A DNA stretch of 64,000 nucleotides from Streptomyces decoyicus (GTDB taxonomy: Bacteria > Actinomycetota > Actinomycetes > Streptomycetales > Streptomycetaceae): NCBI RefSeq assembly GCF_019880305.1, contig NZ_CP082301.1, forward strand, positions 6,386,001 through 6,450,000. The letters are read 5' to 3'. This document shows, piece after piece, positions 43,238 to 52,191 of this stretch. The position numbers and the translations under genes were made by a program. Within the stretch, counting starts at the first letter, position 1. The number at the start of each line of letters is the position of its first letter. The notes below the pieces were generated by a model. It worked only from the letters and a program-made list of their open reading frames with translations. It had not been told where the DNA came from and ran no database searches.

Positions 43238-43593
43238 GCGAGGATCTTCATGCGCTACAGCGACGCCTGGCCGAGTTCGCGGCCGCGCGGGACTGGCAGC
43301 AGTACCACACGCCCAAGAACCTGGCCGCGGCGCTCAGCGTCGAGGCCGCTGAACTCGTCGAGATCTTCCAGTGGTTGACGCCGGAGGAGTCGGCGAAGGT
43401 GATGTCCGACCCGCGGAAGGGCGGCCGGGTCGAGGACGAGGTCGCGGACGTACTGGCGTATCTGCTGCAGTTCTGTGAGGCGCTGGGGATCGACGCGCTG
43501 GCGGCGCTCGCCGCGAAGATCGAGCGCAATGAGTCGCGCTTCCCGGCGGTCCGCTCGGCGCGGCCCGACCGGCCGCGGGAGGGCGAGGAGTAG
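43234..43593 (+). CDS. MazG-like nucleotide pyrophosphohydrolase
   Basis: A 119-residue all-alpha NTP pyrophosphohydrolase. It has the metal-binding pattern in NLAAALSVEAAELVEIFQWL (ExxE) and EDEVADVLAYLLQFCEALGI (ExxD), as in RS21-C6/dCTPase-type MazG proteins that remove aberrant nucleotides. The start overlaps the preceding ATPase gene by four bases. The C-terminal tail is Arg/Pro-rich. A strong hairpin follows. Confidence 0.9.
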   Translation: MSEDLHALQRRLAEFAAARDWQQYHTPKNLAAALSVEAAELVEIFQWLTPEESAKVMSDPRKGGRVEDEVADVLAYLLQFCEALGIDALAALAAKIERNESRFPAVRSARPDRPREGEE

Positions 43594-43644
43594 GGGCGAG
43601 GGATGTAGGGGCGGGCGGGGTCGGCGGGGGCCGGTGGGGCGGGG

Positions 43645-43689
43645 GCGTCGGTCTCCGCCCCGGCGCTCTGGCGGGGCGGAGACCGACGC
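43645..43689 (+). terminator. 18-bp hairpin terminator after the MazG-like gene
   Basis: GCGTCGGTCTCCGCCCCG (43645-43662) pairs perfectly with CGGGGCGGAGACCGACGC (43672-43689) around a 9-nt loop. It ends the ATPase-MazG unit. From here to 44046 no further gene is seen. Confidence 0.9.
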
Positions 43690-44046
43690 CTTCCGGTTTC
43701 CGGCTTCGCTGTACTGCTTCGTTGCCCGCTTCCGGCGTCCTCGTCGGGGATTCCCGTGCCGTGCTTCTTGCCGTGTCTATCGGCCGTCGGCGTTTCCTTT
43801 GGTGCCCCCTTCGGGCGTTTCACGTGACTTGTGCAGGGGGTGTGGCGGGTGGGGGTGTTGTGGCCCGAGGGGGTGGAGCGGGGGTGCGGGCGCGCTTTGT
43901 CACTCTATGGAGTCATGGATCTTTCCACATCGCCTTGCTTGTCCACAGATTTGCGAATTCCCCTGGCTTTTTTGGGTGTTCGCTCTCACTCTGGGTAGTG
44001 GAAAGAGTGCAGGGTGCATGCGAATGATGAGGGAAGGAGGGAGCGG

Positions 44047-44502
44047 ATGGACGCGGTGCGGATCATTGCAGCCAGTCGGCGCGGTCTGGCGGAGGCGCAC
44101 ACAGTGCAGGGAGTGATCGTCGAGGCATGGCAGGCGCAGGCCTTGGCGGAGGCGGTCGGCAGCCATCTCGCGATATTCGGGCCGTACGAAGTGCGGTCCA
44201 GAGCGCGAGGGCTGGGCGACGCGGGCGGGCGGTTCAGCGGGGGACTGCTGTGCCCGGCATCGGTCACCGGTGGACTGCGGGCGGCTCAGCTGTCTGAAGT
44301 ACGCGATGTCAAAGAGGCGTTAACCGGCCTGTGCCGGTTGCTGCGAGAAGTGTGCGAAGCGCTGGTGGGCGTGGTGCTGCTCGCCGACGAGGAGGGGATG
44401 TACTGGACGTGCGTCGAGGCGATGGACACGGTCGACGAATCGAGAGATCGCGTGGCCGGAATACTGGAGAGGCTGGAGGTGCGCGACCGGAACCCCGCCT
44501 GA
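44047..44502 (+). CDS. DUF6099-like protein
   Basis: A 151-residue soluble helical protein: MDAVRIIAASRRGLAEAHTV, QAQALAEAVGSHLAIFGPYE, and a C-terminal EEGMYWTCVEAMDTVDESRD segment. This matches the DUF6099 group of Streptomyces, often near sepF-like or sporulation genes. No known activity. ATG 44047 has a perfect GAAGGAGGG site; ATG 44014 in the same frame lacks one. Confidence 0.72.
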   Translation: MDAVRIIAASRRGLAEAHTVQGVIVEAWQAQALAEAVGSHLAIFGPYEVRSRARGLGDAGGRFSGGLLCPASVTGGLRAAQLSEVRDVKEALTGLCRLLREVCEALVGVVLLADEEGMYWTCVEAMDTVDESRDRVAGILERLEVRDRNPA

Positions 44503-45124
44503 AGTAAAGAGAACGCCGACTCGACCGCCTCCGCGCGGCATGTATGCGCCTGGCGGTGCCTCACCGACCGCGGGCACCGGGGAGTTCACGCCCGACACCC
44601 ACACCCGCCCTCACGCCCCCGCGTCGGGCCACGCCACGCCCCCACGCGCGCTCGCCGCCATGCTGCTTCCCCGCTGCGGTTGGCCCGCCTCGTCTGGCAC
44701 CGGCCACGCCATCGCTACGCCACTGCCACCCCACCCTCACTGCCCAGGCCACTGCCACGCCCCCTGCCCAGGCCACGCCCACTGTCCAGGCCACTGCCAC
44801 CCAGGTCACTGCCGCCCCCTGCTTACCTCGCCCATGTCGCGGCGTCCGGCGTCCGGTCCGGCGTCCGGTCCGGCGTCCGGCCTCCGGTCCGGCGTCCGGC
44901 CTCCGGCGTCCGGCGTAGGCGATCGGCCTCGGCGTTCGGCGTCCGTGTCGCCCGCACCGGCCCAGCCGCTCACTGTTCCCCGCCGCGCCTCCCGTCGTCA
45001 CTGCGTGCGCCGTCCACGCGGGCAGGGACGACCGACCCGATCTGACCCGTCCCGATCTGACCCGACCCAGTGCATCGATGTGCCTCTGACGATTGGTTCG
45101 CCGTTCGGCGTGCAGGATGGAGGT
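44503..45124. repeat. Repeat-rich 0.6-kb spacer
   Basis: No gene seen. 44700-44830 has repeated CCAGGCCACTGCCAC units; 44838-44925 has GCGTCCGGTCCG and GCGTCCGGCCTCCG units in tandem; 45035-45065 has CCCGATCTGACC repeats. The oxidoreductase promoter must lie at the right end. Confidence 0.75.
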
Positions 45125-46048
45125 ATGGAGCTACGCATCTTCACCGAGCCCCAGCAAGGGGCTTCCTACGACACCCTTCTGAAGGTCGCCAAAGCTACCG
45201 AGGACCTTGGATTCGATGCTTTCTTCCGCTCGGACCACTATCTCCGTATGGGCAATGTCGACGGACTGCCCGGTCCGACGGATGCCTGGATCACCCTCGC
45301 GGGCCTGGCCCGTGAGACCGAGCGCATCCGGCTCGGGACGCTCATGACGGCAGGCACCTTCCGGCTGCCGGGTGTGCTGGCCATCCAGGTGGCGCAGGTC
45401 GACCAGATGTCCGGCGGCCGGGTCGAACTCGGTCTCGGTGCGGGCTGGTTCGAGGAGGAGCACAAGGCATACGGCATTCCGTTCCCCAAGGAGAAGTTCG
45501 CGCGGCTGGAAGAGCAGCTGGCGATCGTCACCGGCCTGTGGGCCACCGAGGCAGGAAGGGAGTTCACCTACGACGGGACCTACTACCAGCTGGAGCGTTC
45601 GCCCGCGCTGCCCAAGCCCGTCCAGGGCAAGGTGCCGGTGCTGATCGGCGGACACGGCGCGACGCGCACGCCGCGGCTGGCGGCACAGTACGCCGATGAG
45701 TTCAACATCCCCTTCGCCTCGCTCGAAGACAGTGAGCGCCAGTTCGGACGGGTGCGGGCGGCCGCTGAAGCCGCCGGGCGGAAGGGCGATGAGCTGGTGT
45801 ACTCCAACGCCCTCGTGGCCTGTGTCGGCAGGGACGATGCCGAGGTCGCGCGACGGGCCGCGGCCATCGGGCGCAACGTGGACGAACTCAAGGCCAACGG
45901 CCTGGCGGGCTCACCCGCCGAGGTCGTCGACAAGATCGGGCGCTACGCCGCCATCGGTGCGTCCCGCGTCTACCTCCAGATGCTGGACCTGGATGATCTG
46001 GACCACCTCGAGCTGATCTCGGCGCAGGTGCAGTCGCAGCTGGGCTGA
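45125..46048 (+). CDS. LLM-class F420-dependent oxidoreductase
   Basis: Luciferase-like TIM-barrel enzyme of 307 residues. It shows the family pattern: AKATEDLGFDAFFRSDHYLR, ARETERIRLGTLMTAGTFRL (the RIxLGTxV segment), QMSGGRVELGLGAGWFEEEH and VPVLIGGHGATRTPRLAAQY. It probably uses F420 rather than FMN, as usual for actinobacterial members with this signature; substrate unknown. ATG 45125 follows GATGGAGGT closely. A 12-bp GCTGACGTCCGR repeat (46044-46091) covers its stop codon. Confidence 0.88.
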   Translation: MELRIFTEPQQGASYDTLLKVAKATEDLGFDAFFRSDHYLRMGNVDGLPGPTDAWITLAGLARETERIRLGTLMTAGTFRLPGVLAIQVAQVDQMSGGRVELGLGAGWFEEEHKAYGIPFPKEKFARLEEQLAIVTGLWATEAGREFTYDGTYYQLERSPALPKPVQGKVPVLIGGHGATRTPRLAAQYADEFNIPFASLEDSERQFGRVRAAAEAAGRKGDELVYSNALVACVGRDDAEVARRAAAIGRNVDELKANGLAGSPAEVVDKIGRYAAIGASRVYLQMLDLDDLDHLELISAQVQSQLG

Positions 46049-46091
46049 CGTCCGAGCTGACGTCCGAGCTGATGTCCGGGCTGACGTCCGG
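46044..46091. repeat. 12-bp tandem repeat (GCTGACGTCCGR x 4)
   Basis: Four contiguous copies starting at the last codons of the LLM oxidoreductase gene and filling half of the gap before hen1. Confidence 0.85.
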
Positions 46092-46147
46092 CGGCGCTGC
46101 CGGAAAAGCGGTGTGGATCGAGGCGTACTACCGCAATACTCGGACGC

Positions 46148-47806
46148 GTGTTCCTGACGATAACCACCACCGGCAGCGCCGACCGTCCCGCGACCGACCT
46201 CGGATTCCTGCTGCACAAGCACCCTGACAAGGCGCAACAGTTCTCGACGTCGCACGGAACCGCACACGTTCTGTACCCCGAGGCCGACGCTCAACGGTGC
46301 ACGGCGGCCCTGCTGTTGGAGGTCGATCCCATCGCCCTGGTGCGCCGGAGCCGTGGGAAGGGCCGTGGCGGCGCTCCGGATTCCGCGCTGGGCCAGTACG
46401 TGAACGACCGGCCGTACGCGGCGTCCTCGCTGCTGGCGGTGGCGCTGCGAAGCGTCTTCGCGAGCGCGATGAAGGGACAGTGCACAGCACGGCCCGAGCT
46501 GGTGGCGCAGCCGCTGCCGTTGCGCATCGAGGTGCCGGTGCTGCCGGCCCGGGGCGGCTCGGCGCTGGTACGCAAGCTGTTCGAGCCGCTGGGCTGGCGG
46601 GTGCAGGCCGAGCCGCTGCCCCTGGACGAGACGTTCCCGGAGTGGGGCGACTCGCGCTACGTCCGGCTCGTACTGGAAGGGGAGTGCAGGCTCGCCGAGG
46701 CGCTGCGGCATCTGTATGTGCTGCTGCCGGTGCTCGACGACGCCAAGCACTACTGGGTCGCCCCGGATGAGGTCGACAAGCTGCTGCGGGCCGGCGAGGG
46801 GTGGCTGGAGAGCCACCCGGAGCAGCGGGTGATCGTCGGTCGCTACCTTGCCCGGCGCTGGTCGCTCACGCGCCAGGCCATGGAGCGGCTGGAACTGGAG
46901 CGGCTGGCCGAGTCGGATGACGTGGCCGCCGAGGAGATCGACAACGCGGTGGACGAGGAGGCGGACACCGAGGAGAAGCCGGTGCCGCTCGCCGTCCGGC
47001 GACGCGAGGCGATCCTCGCGGTGCTGCGCTCGGCCAAGGCGGCGCGGGTGCTCGACCTGGGCTGCGGACAGGGGCAGTTGGTCGGTGCGCTGCTCAAGGA
47101 AGGGCAGTTCACCGAGATCGTCGGGATGGACGTGTCGATGCGGGCGCTGCACGAGGCGCGGCGCCGGCTGCGGCTGGAGCGGATGCCCGAGCGGCAGTCG
47201 GAACGCGTACGGCTCGTACAGGGGTCGCTGGCGTACACCGACGGCAGGCTGAAGGGGTATGACGCGGCGGTGCTCAGCGAGGTCGTCGAGCATGTGGATC
47301 CGGCGAGGCTGCCGGCGCTGGAGTATGCGGTGTTCGGGTCGGCCAGGCCGCGGACGGTCGTGGTGACGACGCCGAACGTCGAGTACAACGTGCGCTGGGA
47401 GTCGTTGCCGGCCGGCCGGGTACGGCATGCGGACCACCGCTTCGAGTGGACACGGGAGGAGTTCCGGCAGTGGGCGCGGGAGGTCGCCGCGCGGCACGGC
47501 TACGAAGTGAGCTTCGGCCCGGTGGGTCCGGACGACCCCGAGGTCGGCCCGCCCACCCAGCTCGCACACTTCCGTATGGCCGGTGCGGGCGGCGGCAGCC
47601 GTGAGAGCGGCCGTAGCCGTGAAGGCAGCGGTGGCGGTGAAGGCAGCGGTAGCCGTGAAGACAGCGGCAGTCGTGAAAACGGCGGGAGCCGTACCCACAA
47701 CAGCAGCGAAGACAGCGCCGGCAGCGAAGACAGCGCCGGCAGCGAAGACAGCGCCGGCAGCGAAGGCAGCGGTGCTTCGACGACCGGGAAGGAGGTCGCG
47801 GCATGA
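46148..47806 (+). CDS. hen1: 3'-terminal RNA ribose 2'-O-methyltransferase Hen1
   Basis: Bacterial Hen1 of 552 residues. The N-terminal half is the Hen1_L ligase-stimulating domain (MFLTITTTGSADRPATDLGF onward). The C-terminal methyltransferase has VLDLGCGQGQLVGALL for SAM and metal ligands in LSEVVEHVD plus the His of RHADHRFEW. It methylates the 3' end of cleaved RNA before ligation by Pnkp. The last 70 or so residues are a low-complexity Ser/Gly/Glu tail with three exact SEDSAG units from an 18-bp repeat (47705-47758), absent from ordinary Hen1 proteins. The stop overlaps the pnkp start (ATGA). GTG start at 46148. Confidence 0.93.
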   Translation: MFLTITTTGSADRPATDLGFLLHKHPDKAQQFSTSHGTAHVLYPEADAQRCTAALLLEVDPIALVRRSRGKGRGGAPDSALGQYVNDRPYAASSLLAVALRSVFASAMKGQCTARPELVAQPLPLRIEVPVLPARGGSALVRKLFEPLGWRVQAEPLPLDETFPEWGDSRYVRLVLEGECRLAEALRHLYVLLPVLDDAKHYWVAPDEVDKLLRAGEGWLESHPEQRVIVGRYLARRWSLTRQAMERLELERLAESDDVAAEEIDNAVDEEADTEEKPVPLAVRRREAILAVLRSAKAARVLDLGCGQGQLVGALLKEGQFTEIVGMDVSMRALHEARRRLRLERMPERQSERVRLVQGSLAYTDGRLKGYDAAVLSEVVEHVDPARLPALEYAVFGSARPRTVVVTTPNVEYNVRWESLPAGRVRHADHRFEWTREEFRQWAREVAARHGYEVSFGPVGPDDPEVGPPTQLAHFRMAGAGGGSRESGRSREGSGGGEGSGSREDSGSRENGGSRTHNSSEDSAGSEDSAGSEDSAGSEGSGASTTGKEVAA

Positions 47807-50685
47807 CGGACGACGGCCGTACGGAGTACGGAGACGAGAACCAGCACACGCACGAGGACCGGCAGGGGAGCAGGACCCAGCGGGCTCGCGAGCCCGGGCC
47901 CGAGCCCGAGCCGCAGCCCCGGTCCGAGCCCGCGCGGCGCACGCTCGCCGTGCCCGACCTCTCGCTCGTGGTGCTGATCGGAGCCACCGGTTCCGGCAAG
48001 TCCACCTTCGCCGCCCGGCACTTCCGGCCGACCGAGGTGCTCTCCTCCGACTTCTGCCGGGGGCTGGTCAGCGACGACGAGAACGATCAGAGCGCGAGCA
48101 GCGACGCGTTCGAGGTGCTGCACTTCGTCGCGGGCAAGCGGCTGGCCGCGGGGCGGCTGACGGTCGTGGACGCCACCAACGTGCAGTCCGAGGCGCGCGC
48201 CCAGCTGGTGCGGCTGGCCCGGGAGCACGACGTGCTCCCCGTGGCCATCGTCCTGGACGTCCCCGAGCAGGTCTGCGCCGCACGCAATGCGGCGCGCGCC
48301 GACCGGGCCGGGCTGCCACGCCGGGTCATCCAGCGCCACCAGCGCGAACTGCGCCGTTCCCTGCGACACTTGGAGCGCGAGGGCTTCCGCAAGGTGCACA
48401 TCCTGCGGGGTCAGGAAGAGGTGGAGTCCGCCGAGGTCGTCACGGAGCGGCGGTTCAACGATCTGCGCCATCTGACCGGCCCGTTCGACATCATCGGCGA
48501 CATCCACGGCTGCCGTTCCGAGCTGGAGACCCTGCTCGGCAGGCTGGGCTATGAGCCGGTGCGCGACGCACTCGGCCGGGCCGTGGACGCCGTACACCCC
48601 GAGGGCCGTACGGCAGTCTTCGTCGGCGACCTCGTCGACCGCGGGCCGGACAGCCCCGGAGTGCTGCGTCTGGTGATGGGCATGGTGGCAGCCGGGCATG
48701 CGCGGTGTGTGCCGGGCAACCACGAGAACAAGCTCGGCCGCTACCTCAAGGGCCGCAAGGTCCAGCACACCCATGGGCTCGCCGAGACCATCGAGCAGCT
48801 GGACAAGGAGGATGCCGGCTTCCGGGCCGAGGTGGGGGAGTTCATCGACGGGCTGGTCAGCCACTACGTCCTGGACGGTGGCGGCCTCGTGGTGTGCCAC
48901 GCGGGACTGCCGGAGAAGTACCACGGCCGGACGTCGGGCCGGGTGCGGTCCTTCGCGCTGTACGGCGACACGACCGGCGAGACCGACGAGTTCGGGCTGC
49001 CGGTGCGCTACCCATGGGCGGAGGACTACCGCGGCCGCGCCGCCGTCGTCTACGGCCACACCCCCACCCCGCGCGCCGGCTGGCTCAACAACACCCTCTG
49101 CCTGGACACCGGCTGTGTCTTCGGTGGTGCGATGACCGCGCTGCGCTGGCCGGAGCGCGAATTGGTGGACGTACCGGCGGAACGGGTCTGGTACGAGCCC
49201 ACGAAACCACTCGCGACAGAGGCACCCGGCGGGGCGGACGGCCGTCCGCTCGATCTGAACGATGTGGCGGGCCGGCGGATCGTGGAGACCCGGTACATGG
49301 GCCGGCTCGCGGTCAAGGAGGAGAACGCCGCGGCCGCGCTGGAGGTGATGAGCCGCTTTGCGATCGACCCGCGGCTGCTGCCGTACCTCCCGCCGACGAT
49401 GGCGCCCTGCGCGACCTCGGCGGAGGAGGGCTACCTGGAGCATCCCGCGGAGGCGTTCGCCGGGTACCGGGCGGACGGTGTGCGGGAAGTGGTCTGCGAG
49501 GAGAAGCACATGGGGTCTCGTGCCGTGGTCCTGGTGTGCCGCGACGAGACGGTGGCCGAGGAGCTGCCCGATCGCCCTCAGGGCAGGGGAGGTATCCCCA
49601 TCGGGGTGCCGAAGGGGGAGTCGGGCGCCGTGTACACCCGTACCGGCCGGCCGTTCTTCGACGACCCGGAGACGACCGAGCGCATTCTGCGACGGGTCAG
49701 GGACTGCGCCGAGGAGGCCGGTCTGTGGGCGGAGCTGGAGACCGACTGGCTGCTGCTGGACGCCGAGTTGATGCCGTGGTCGCTGAAGGCGACCGGTCTG
49801 CTGCGCAAGCAGTACGCGGCCGTGGGCGCGGCGTCCGGGGCGGTGTTCCCGGACGTGCTCGGCGCGCTGGAGGCGGCGGCCGCCCGAGGGGTCGAGGTCT
49901 CGCCGCTGCTCACCCGGCAGCGGGACCGTGCCGCGGACGCCGCCGCGTTCACGGAGGCGTACCGACGCTACTGCTGGCGCGTCGGGACGGATCCGGCGGA
50001 CGGCGCCGACGCGTCGGGTGCGACGGACGCCGAGGTGGCACCGGACGCGCCGACCGCCTCACCGGTGTCCGGCGGATCGGACCGGTTTGCCGGGCTCGGT
50101 GAGCTGGACGGTGTCCGGCTCGCGCCGTTCCAGATCCTCGCGGTGCAGGGCCGCAGCTTCGCCGGACTGGCCCACACCGACCAGCTGTCCCTGATCGACC
50201 GTCTCATCGCGGCCGAGGCCACGGTGGCGGCCCGGGACGGCGCGAGGGCCGAGGGCAGCACGGACCGGACCGGGCTGCTCGCCACGACCCGGCGGATCAT
50301 CGTCGACACCGAGGACGAGACGTCGGTCGCGGCCGGTATCGCCTGGTGGCTGGACCTGACCGCGGACGGGGGCGAGGGCATGGTGGTCAAGCCCGTGCAG
50401 GCGCTGATACGGCAGGGCGACGGACGACTCGTCCAGCCCGGCGTCAAGTGCCGTGGCCGTGAGTACCTGCGGATCATCTACGGGCCCGAGTACACCCGCC
50501 CGGAGAACCTCAAGCGGCTGCGGGTACGTCATCTCGGCCACAAGCGCTCACTGGCCCTGCGTGAGTACGCGCTCGGCCTGGAGGCGCTCGACCGGCTGGC
50601 GGACGGCGAACCGCTGTGGCGGGTGCACGAGGCGGTCTTCGCGGTGCTCGCGCTGGAGTCGGAGCCGGTGGACCCACGGCTGTAG
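47803..50685 (+). CDS. pnkp: Polynucleotide kinase-phosphatase-ligase (RNA repair)
   Basis: A 960-residue three-domain RNA end-healing and sealing enzyme. The 5'-kinase has P-loop GATGSGKST near residue 65. The metallophosphatase has GDIHGCRSELE, VGDLVDRGPDS and GNHENK. The C-terminal ligase-type adenylyltransferase has the nucleotidyl Lys in EEKHMGSRAV and late KCRGREYLRI. With Hen1 it repairs RNA broken by ribotoxins. It is longer than the usual 850-870 residues because of a charged N-terminal 50-residue extension and an Ala/Asp/Gly-rich loop near 730. Translationally coupled to hen1. Confidence 0.93.
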   Translation: MTDDGRTEYGDENQHTHEDRQGSRTQRAREPGPEPEPQPRSEPARRTLAVPDLSLVVLIGATGSGKSTFAARHFRPTEVLSSDFCRGLVSDDENDQSASSDAFEVLHFVAGKRLAAGRLTVVDATNVQSEARAQLVRLAREHDVLPVAIVLDVPEQVCAARNAARADRAGLPRRVIQRHQRELRRSLRHLEREGFRKVHILRGQEEVESAEVVTERRFNDLRHLTGPFDIIGDIHGCRSELETLLGRLGYEPVRDALGRAVDAVHPEGRTAVFVGDLVDRGPDSPGVLRLVMGMVAAGHARCVPGNHENKLGRYLKGRKVQHTHGLAETIEQLDKEDAGFRAEVGEFIDGLVSHYVLDGGGLVVCHAGLPEKYHGRTSGRVRSFALYGDTTGETDEFGLPVRYPWAEDYRGRAAVVYGHTPTPRAGWLNNTLCLDTGCVFGGAMTALRWPERELVDVPAERVWYEPTKPLATEAPGGADGRPLDLNDVAGRRIVETRYMGRLAVKEENAAAALEVMSRFAIDPRLLPYLPPTMAPCATSAEEGYLEHPAEAFAGYRADGVREVVCEEKHMGSRAVVLVCRDETVAEELPDRPQGRGGIPIGVPKGESGAVYTRTGRPFFDDPETTERILRRVRDCAEEAGLWAELETDWLLLDAELMPWSLKATGLLRKQYAAVGAASGAVFPDVLGALEAAAARGVEVSPLLTRQRDRAADAAAFTEAYRRYCWRVGTDPADGADASGATDAEVAPDAPTASPVSGGSDRFAGLGELDGVRLAPFQILAVQGRSFAGLAHTDQLSLIDRLIAAEATVAARDGARAEGSTDRTGLLATTRRIIVDTEDETSVAAGIAWWLDLTADGGEGMVVKPVQALIRQGDGRLVQPGVKCRGREYLRIIYGPEYTRPENLKRLRVRHLGHKRSLALREYALGLEALDRLADGEPLWRVHEAVFAVLALESEPVDPRL

Positions 50686-50788
50686 ACGGGGTGATGGCGG
50701 CGAGGGGGAGGGGGCGGGGTAGCGCCGCCCCCGGCCCGACATCCCCCGACTCCCTCCGCCGAGCCGTCCGAGCGGCCAAGATGGGTGG

Positions 50789-52024
50789 ATGGGATTCCAA
50801 GTCGACTCCGAGGCCGGGCGGCTGCGCCGGGTCATCCTGCACCGCCCCGATCTGGAGCTGAAGCGGCTCACGCCCTCGAACAAGGACGCCTTGCTCTTCG
50901 ATGACGTGCTGTGGGTGCGCCGGGCGCGGGCCGAGCACGACGGGTTCGCGGACGTGCTCCGCGACCGCGGTGTGGAGGTGCACCTCTTCGGGGATCTGCT
51001 GGCCGAGAGCCTCCAGATCCCCGAGGCGCGGACGCTGGTCCTGGACCGGGTCTTCGACGAGAAGGAATACGGGCCGCTGGCCACCGACCATCTGCGGGCG
51101 GCCTTCGACGAGCTGCCGGTGCCGGAGCTGGTCGAGGCGCTGGTCGGCGGCATGACCAAGCGAGAGTTCCTGGAACGTCATGCCGAGCCGACCTCGGTCC
51201 GCTTCCATGTGATGGATCTCGACGACTTCCTGCTGGGCCCGCTGCCCAACCACCTTTTCACCCGCGATACCTCCGCCTGGATCTACGACGGGGTCTCGAT
51301 CAACTCGATGCGCTGGCCGGCCCGGCAGCGCGAGACCGTGCACTATGAGGCGATCTACCGCCACCATCCGCTCTTCCGCGACCAGGACTTCCATGTCTGG
51401 TCGGAGGGGCAGGCCGACTTCCCCTCGACCATCGAGGGCGGCGACGTCCTGGTGATGGGCAGTGGCGCGGTACTGATCGGCATGAGCGAGCGGACCACTC
51501 CGCAGGCCGTGGAACTGCTGGCGCGGGGGCTGTTCGCGACGGGGTCCGCGCGCACGATCGTGGCGCTGGACATGCCTAAGCGCCGGGCGTTCATGCATCT
51601 CGACACCGTCATGACCATGATCGACGGGGATACCTTCACCCAGTACGAGGGGCTGGGGATGCTCCGCTCGTACACCATCGAGCCGGGCTCGGGCGACCAG
51701 GACCTCAAGGTCACCGATCATCCGCCGGAGCATATGCACCGCGCCATAGCGGCCTCGCTGGGTCTGTCCGACATCCGGGTGCTGACCGCGACCCAGGACG
51801 TGCACTCCGCCGAACGCGAGCAGTGGGACGACGGCTGCAATGTGCTGGCGGTGGAGCCGGGCGTGGTGGTGGCCTACGAGCGCAATGTCACCACGAACAC
51901 CTTTCTGCGCAAGCGCGGCATCGAGGTGATCACGATTCCGGGGAGCGAGCTGGGCCGCGGGCGCGGCGGGCCGCGCTGTATGAGCTGTCCGGTGGCGAGG
52001 GACGCGGTGCCCGGGGCAGCCTGA
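50789..52024 (+). CDS. arcA: Arginine deiminase
   Basis: Converts L-arginine to citrulline and ammonia, the first step of the arginine deiminase pathway. The 411-residue protein has HRPDLELKRLTPSN, the active-site FTRDTS, EGGDVLVMG, MHLDTVMTMID with the catalytic His, and the C-terminal nucleophile Cys in RGGPRCMSCP. Full length for the family. The ornithine carbamoyltransferase gene follows 167 nt later on the same strand. Confidence 0.95.
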   Translation: MGFQVDSEAGRLRRVILHRPDLELKRLTPSNKDALLFDDVLWVRRARAEHDGFADVLRDRGVEVHLFGDLLAESLQIPEARTLVLDRVFDEKEYGPLATDHLRAAFDELPVPELVEALVGGMTKREFLERHAEPTSVRFHVMDLDDFLLGPLPNHLFTRDTSAWIYDGVSINSMRWPARQRETVHYEAIYRHHPLFRDQDFHVWSEGQADFPSTIEGGDVLVMGSGAVLIGMSERTTPQAVELLARGLFATGSARTIVALDMPKRRAFMHLDTVMTMIDGDTFTQYEGLGMLRSYTIEPGSGDQDLKVTDHPPEHMHRAIAASLGLSDIRVLTATQDVHSAEREQWDDGCNVLAVEPGVVVAYERNVTTNTFLRKRGIEVITIPGSELGRGRGGPRCMSCPVARDAVPGAA

Positions 52025-52112
52025 GCGGGCACCCGGATGCGTTCGTGGAGCGTGACGCCGATCCGTGACGCTGTAGTGGTGCAGGAGGAGGTGCCGGCCC
52101 GTGCAGAGCCGC

Positions 52113-52150
52113 TTCGCATAGAGATGCGTCAGTGCGTATACACTTCCAGG
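52113..52150 (+). promoter_or_regulatory. Candidate double ARG box upstream of ornithine carbamoyltransferase
   Basis: TTCGCATAGAGATGCGTC (52113-52130) contains the CGCAT/ATGCG inverted repeat of ArgR boxes, and a second weaker box, TGCGTATACACTTCCAGG, follows after 2 bp. Two 18-bp boxes a few bp apart is the ArgR arrangement. The TATACA inside the second box could be the -10 region. Located 42-79 nt before the gene start. Confidence 0.45.
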
Positions 52151-52191
52151 ATCCGAGTCCGTCCCGACTGCCGCGAACCAGGAGCCCACCC

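Noticed and set aside
44540..45124. N-terminal extension of the LLM oxidoreductase frame
   Set aside because: The 195 extra residues are encoded by tandem repeats and Pro/Ala/His-rich sequence. The family start with a ribosome site is at 45125.
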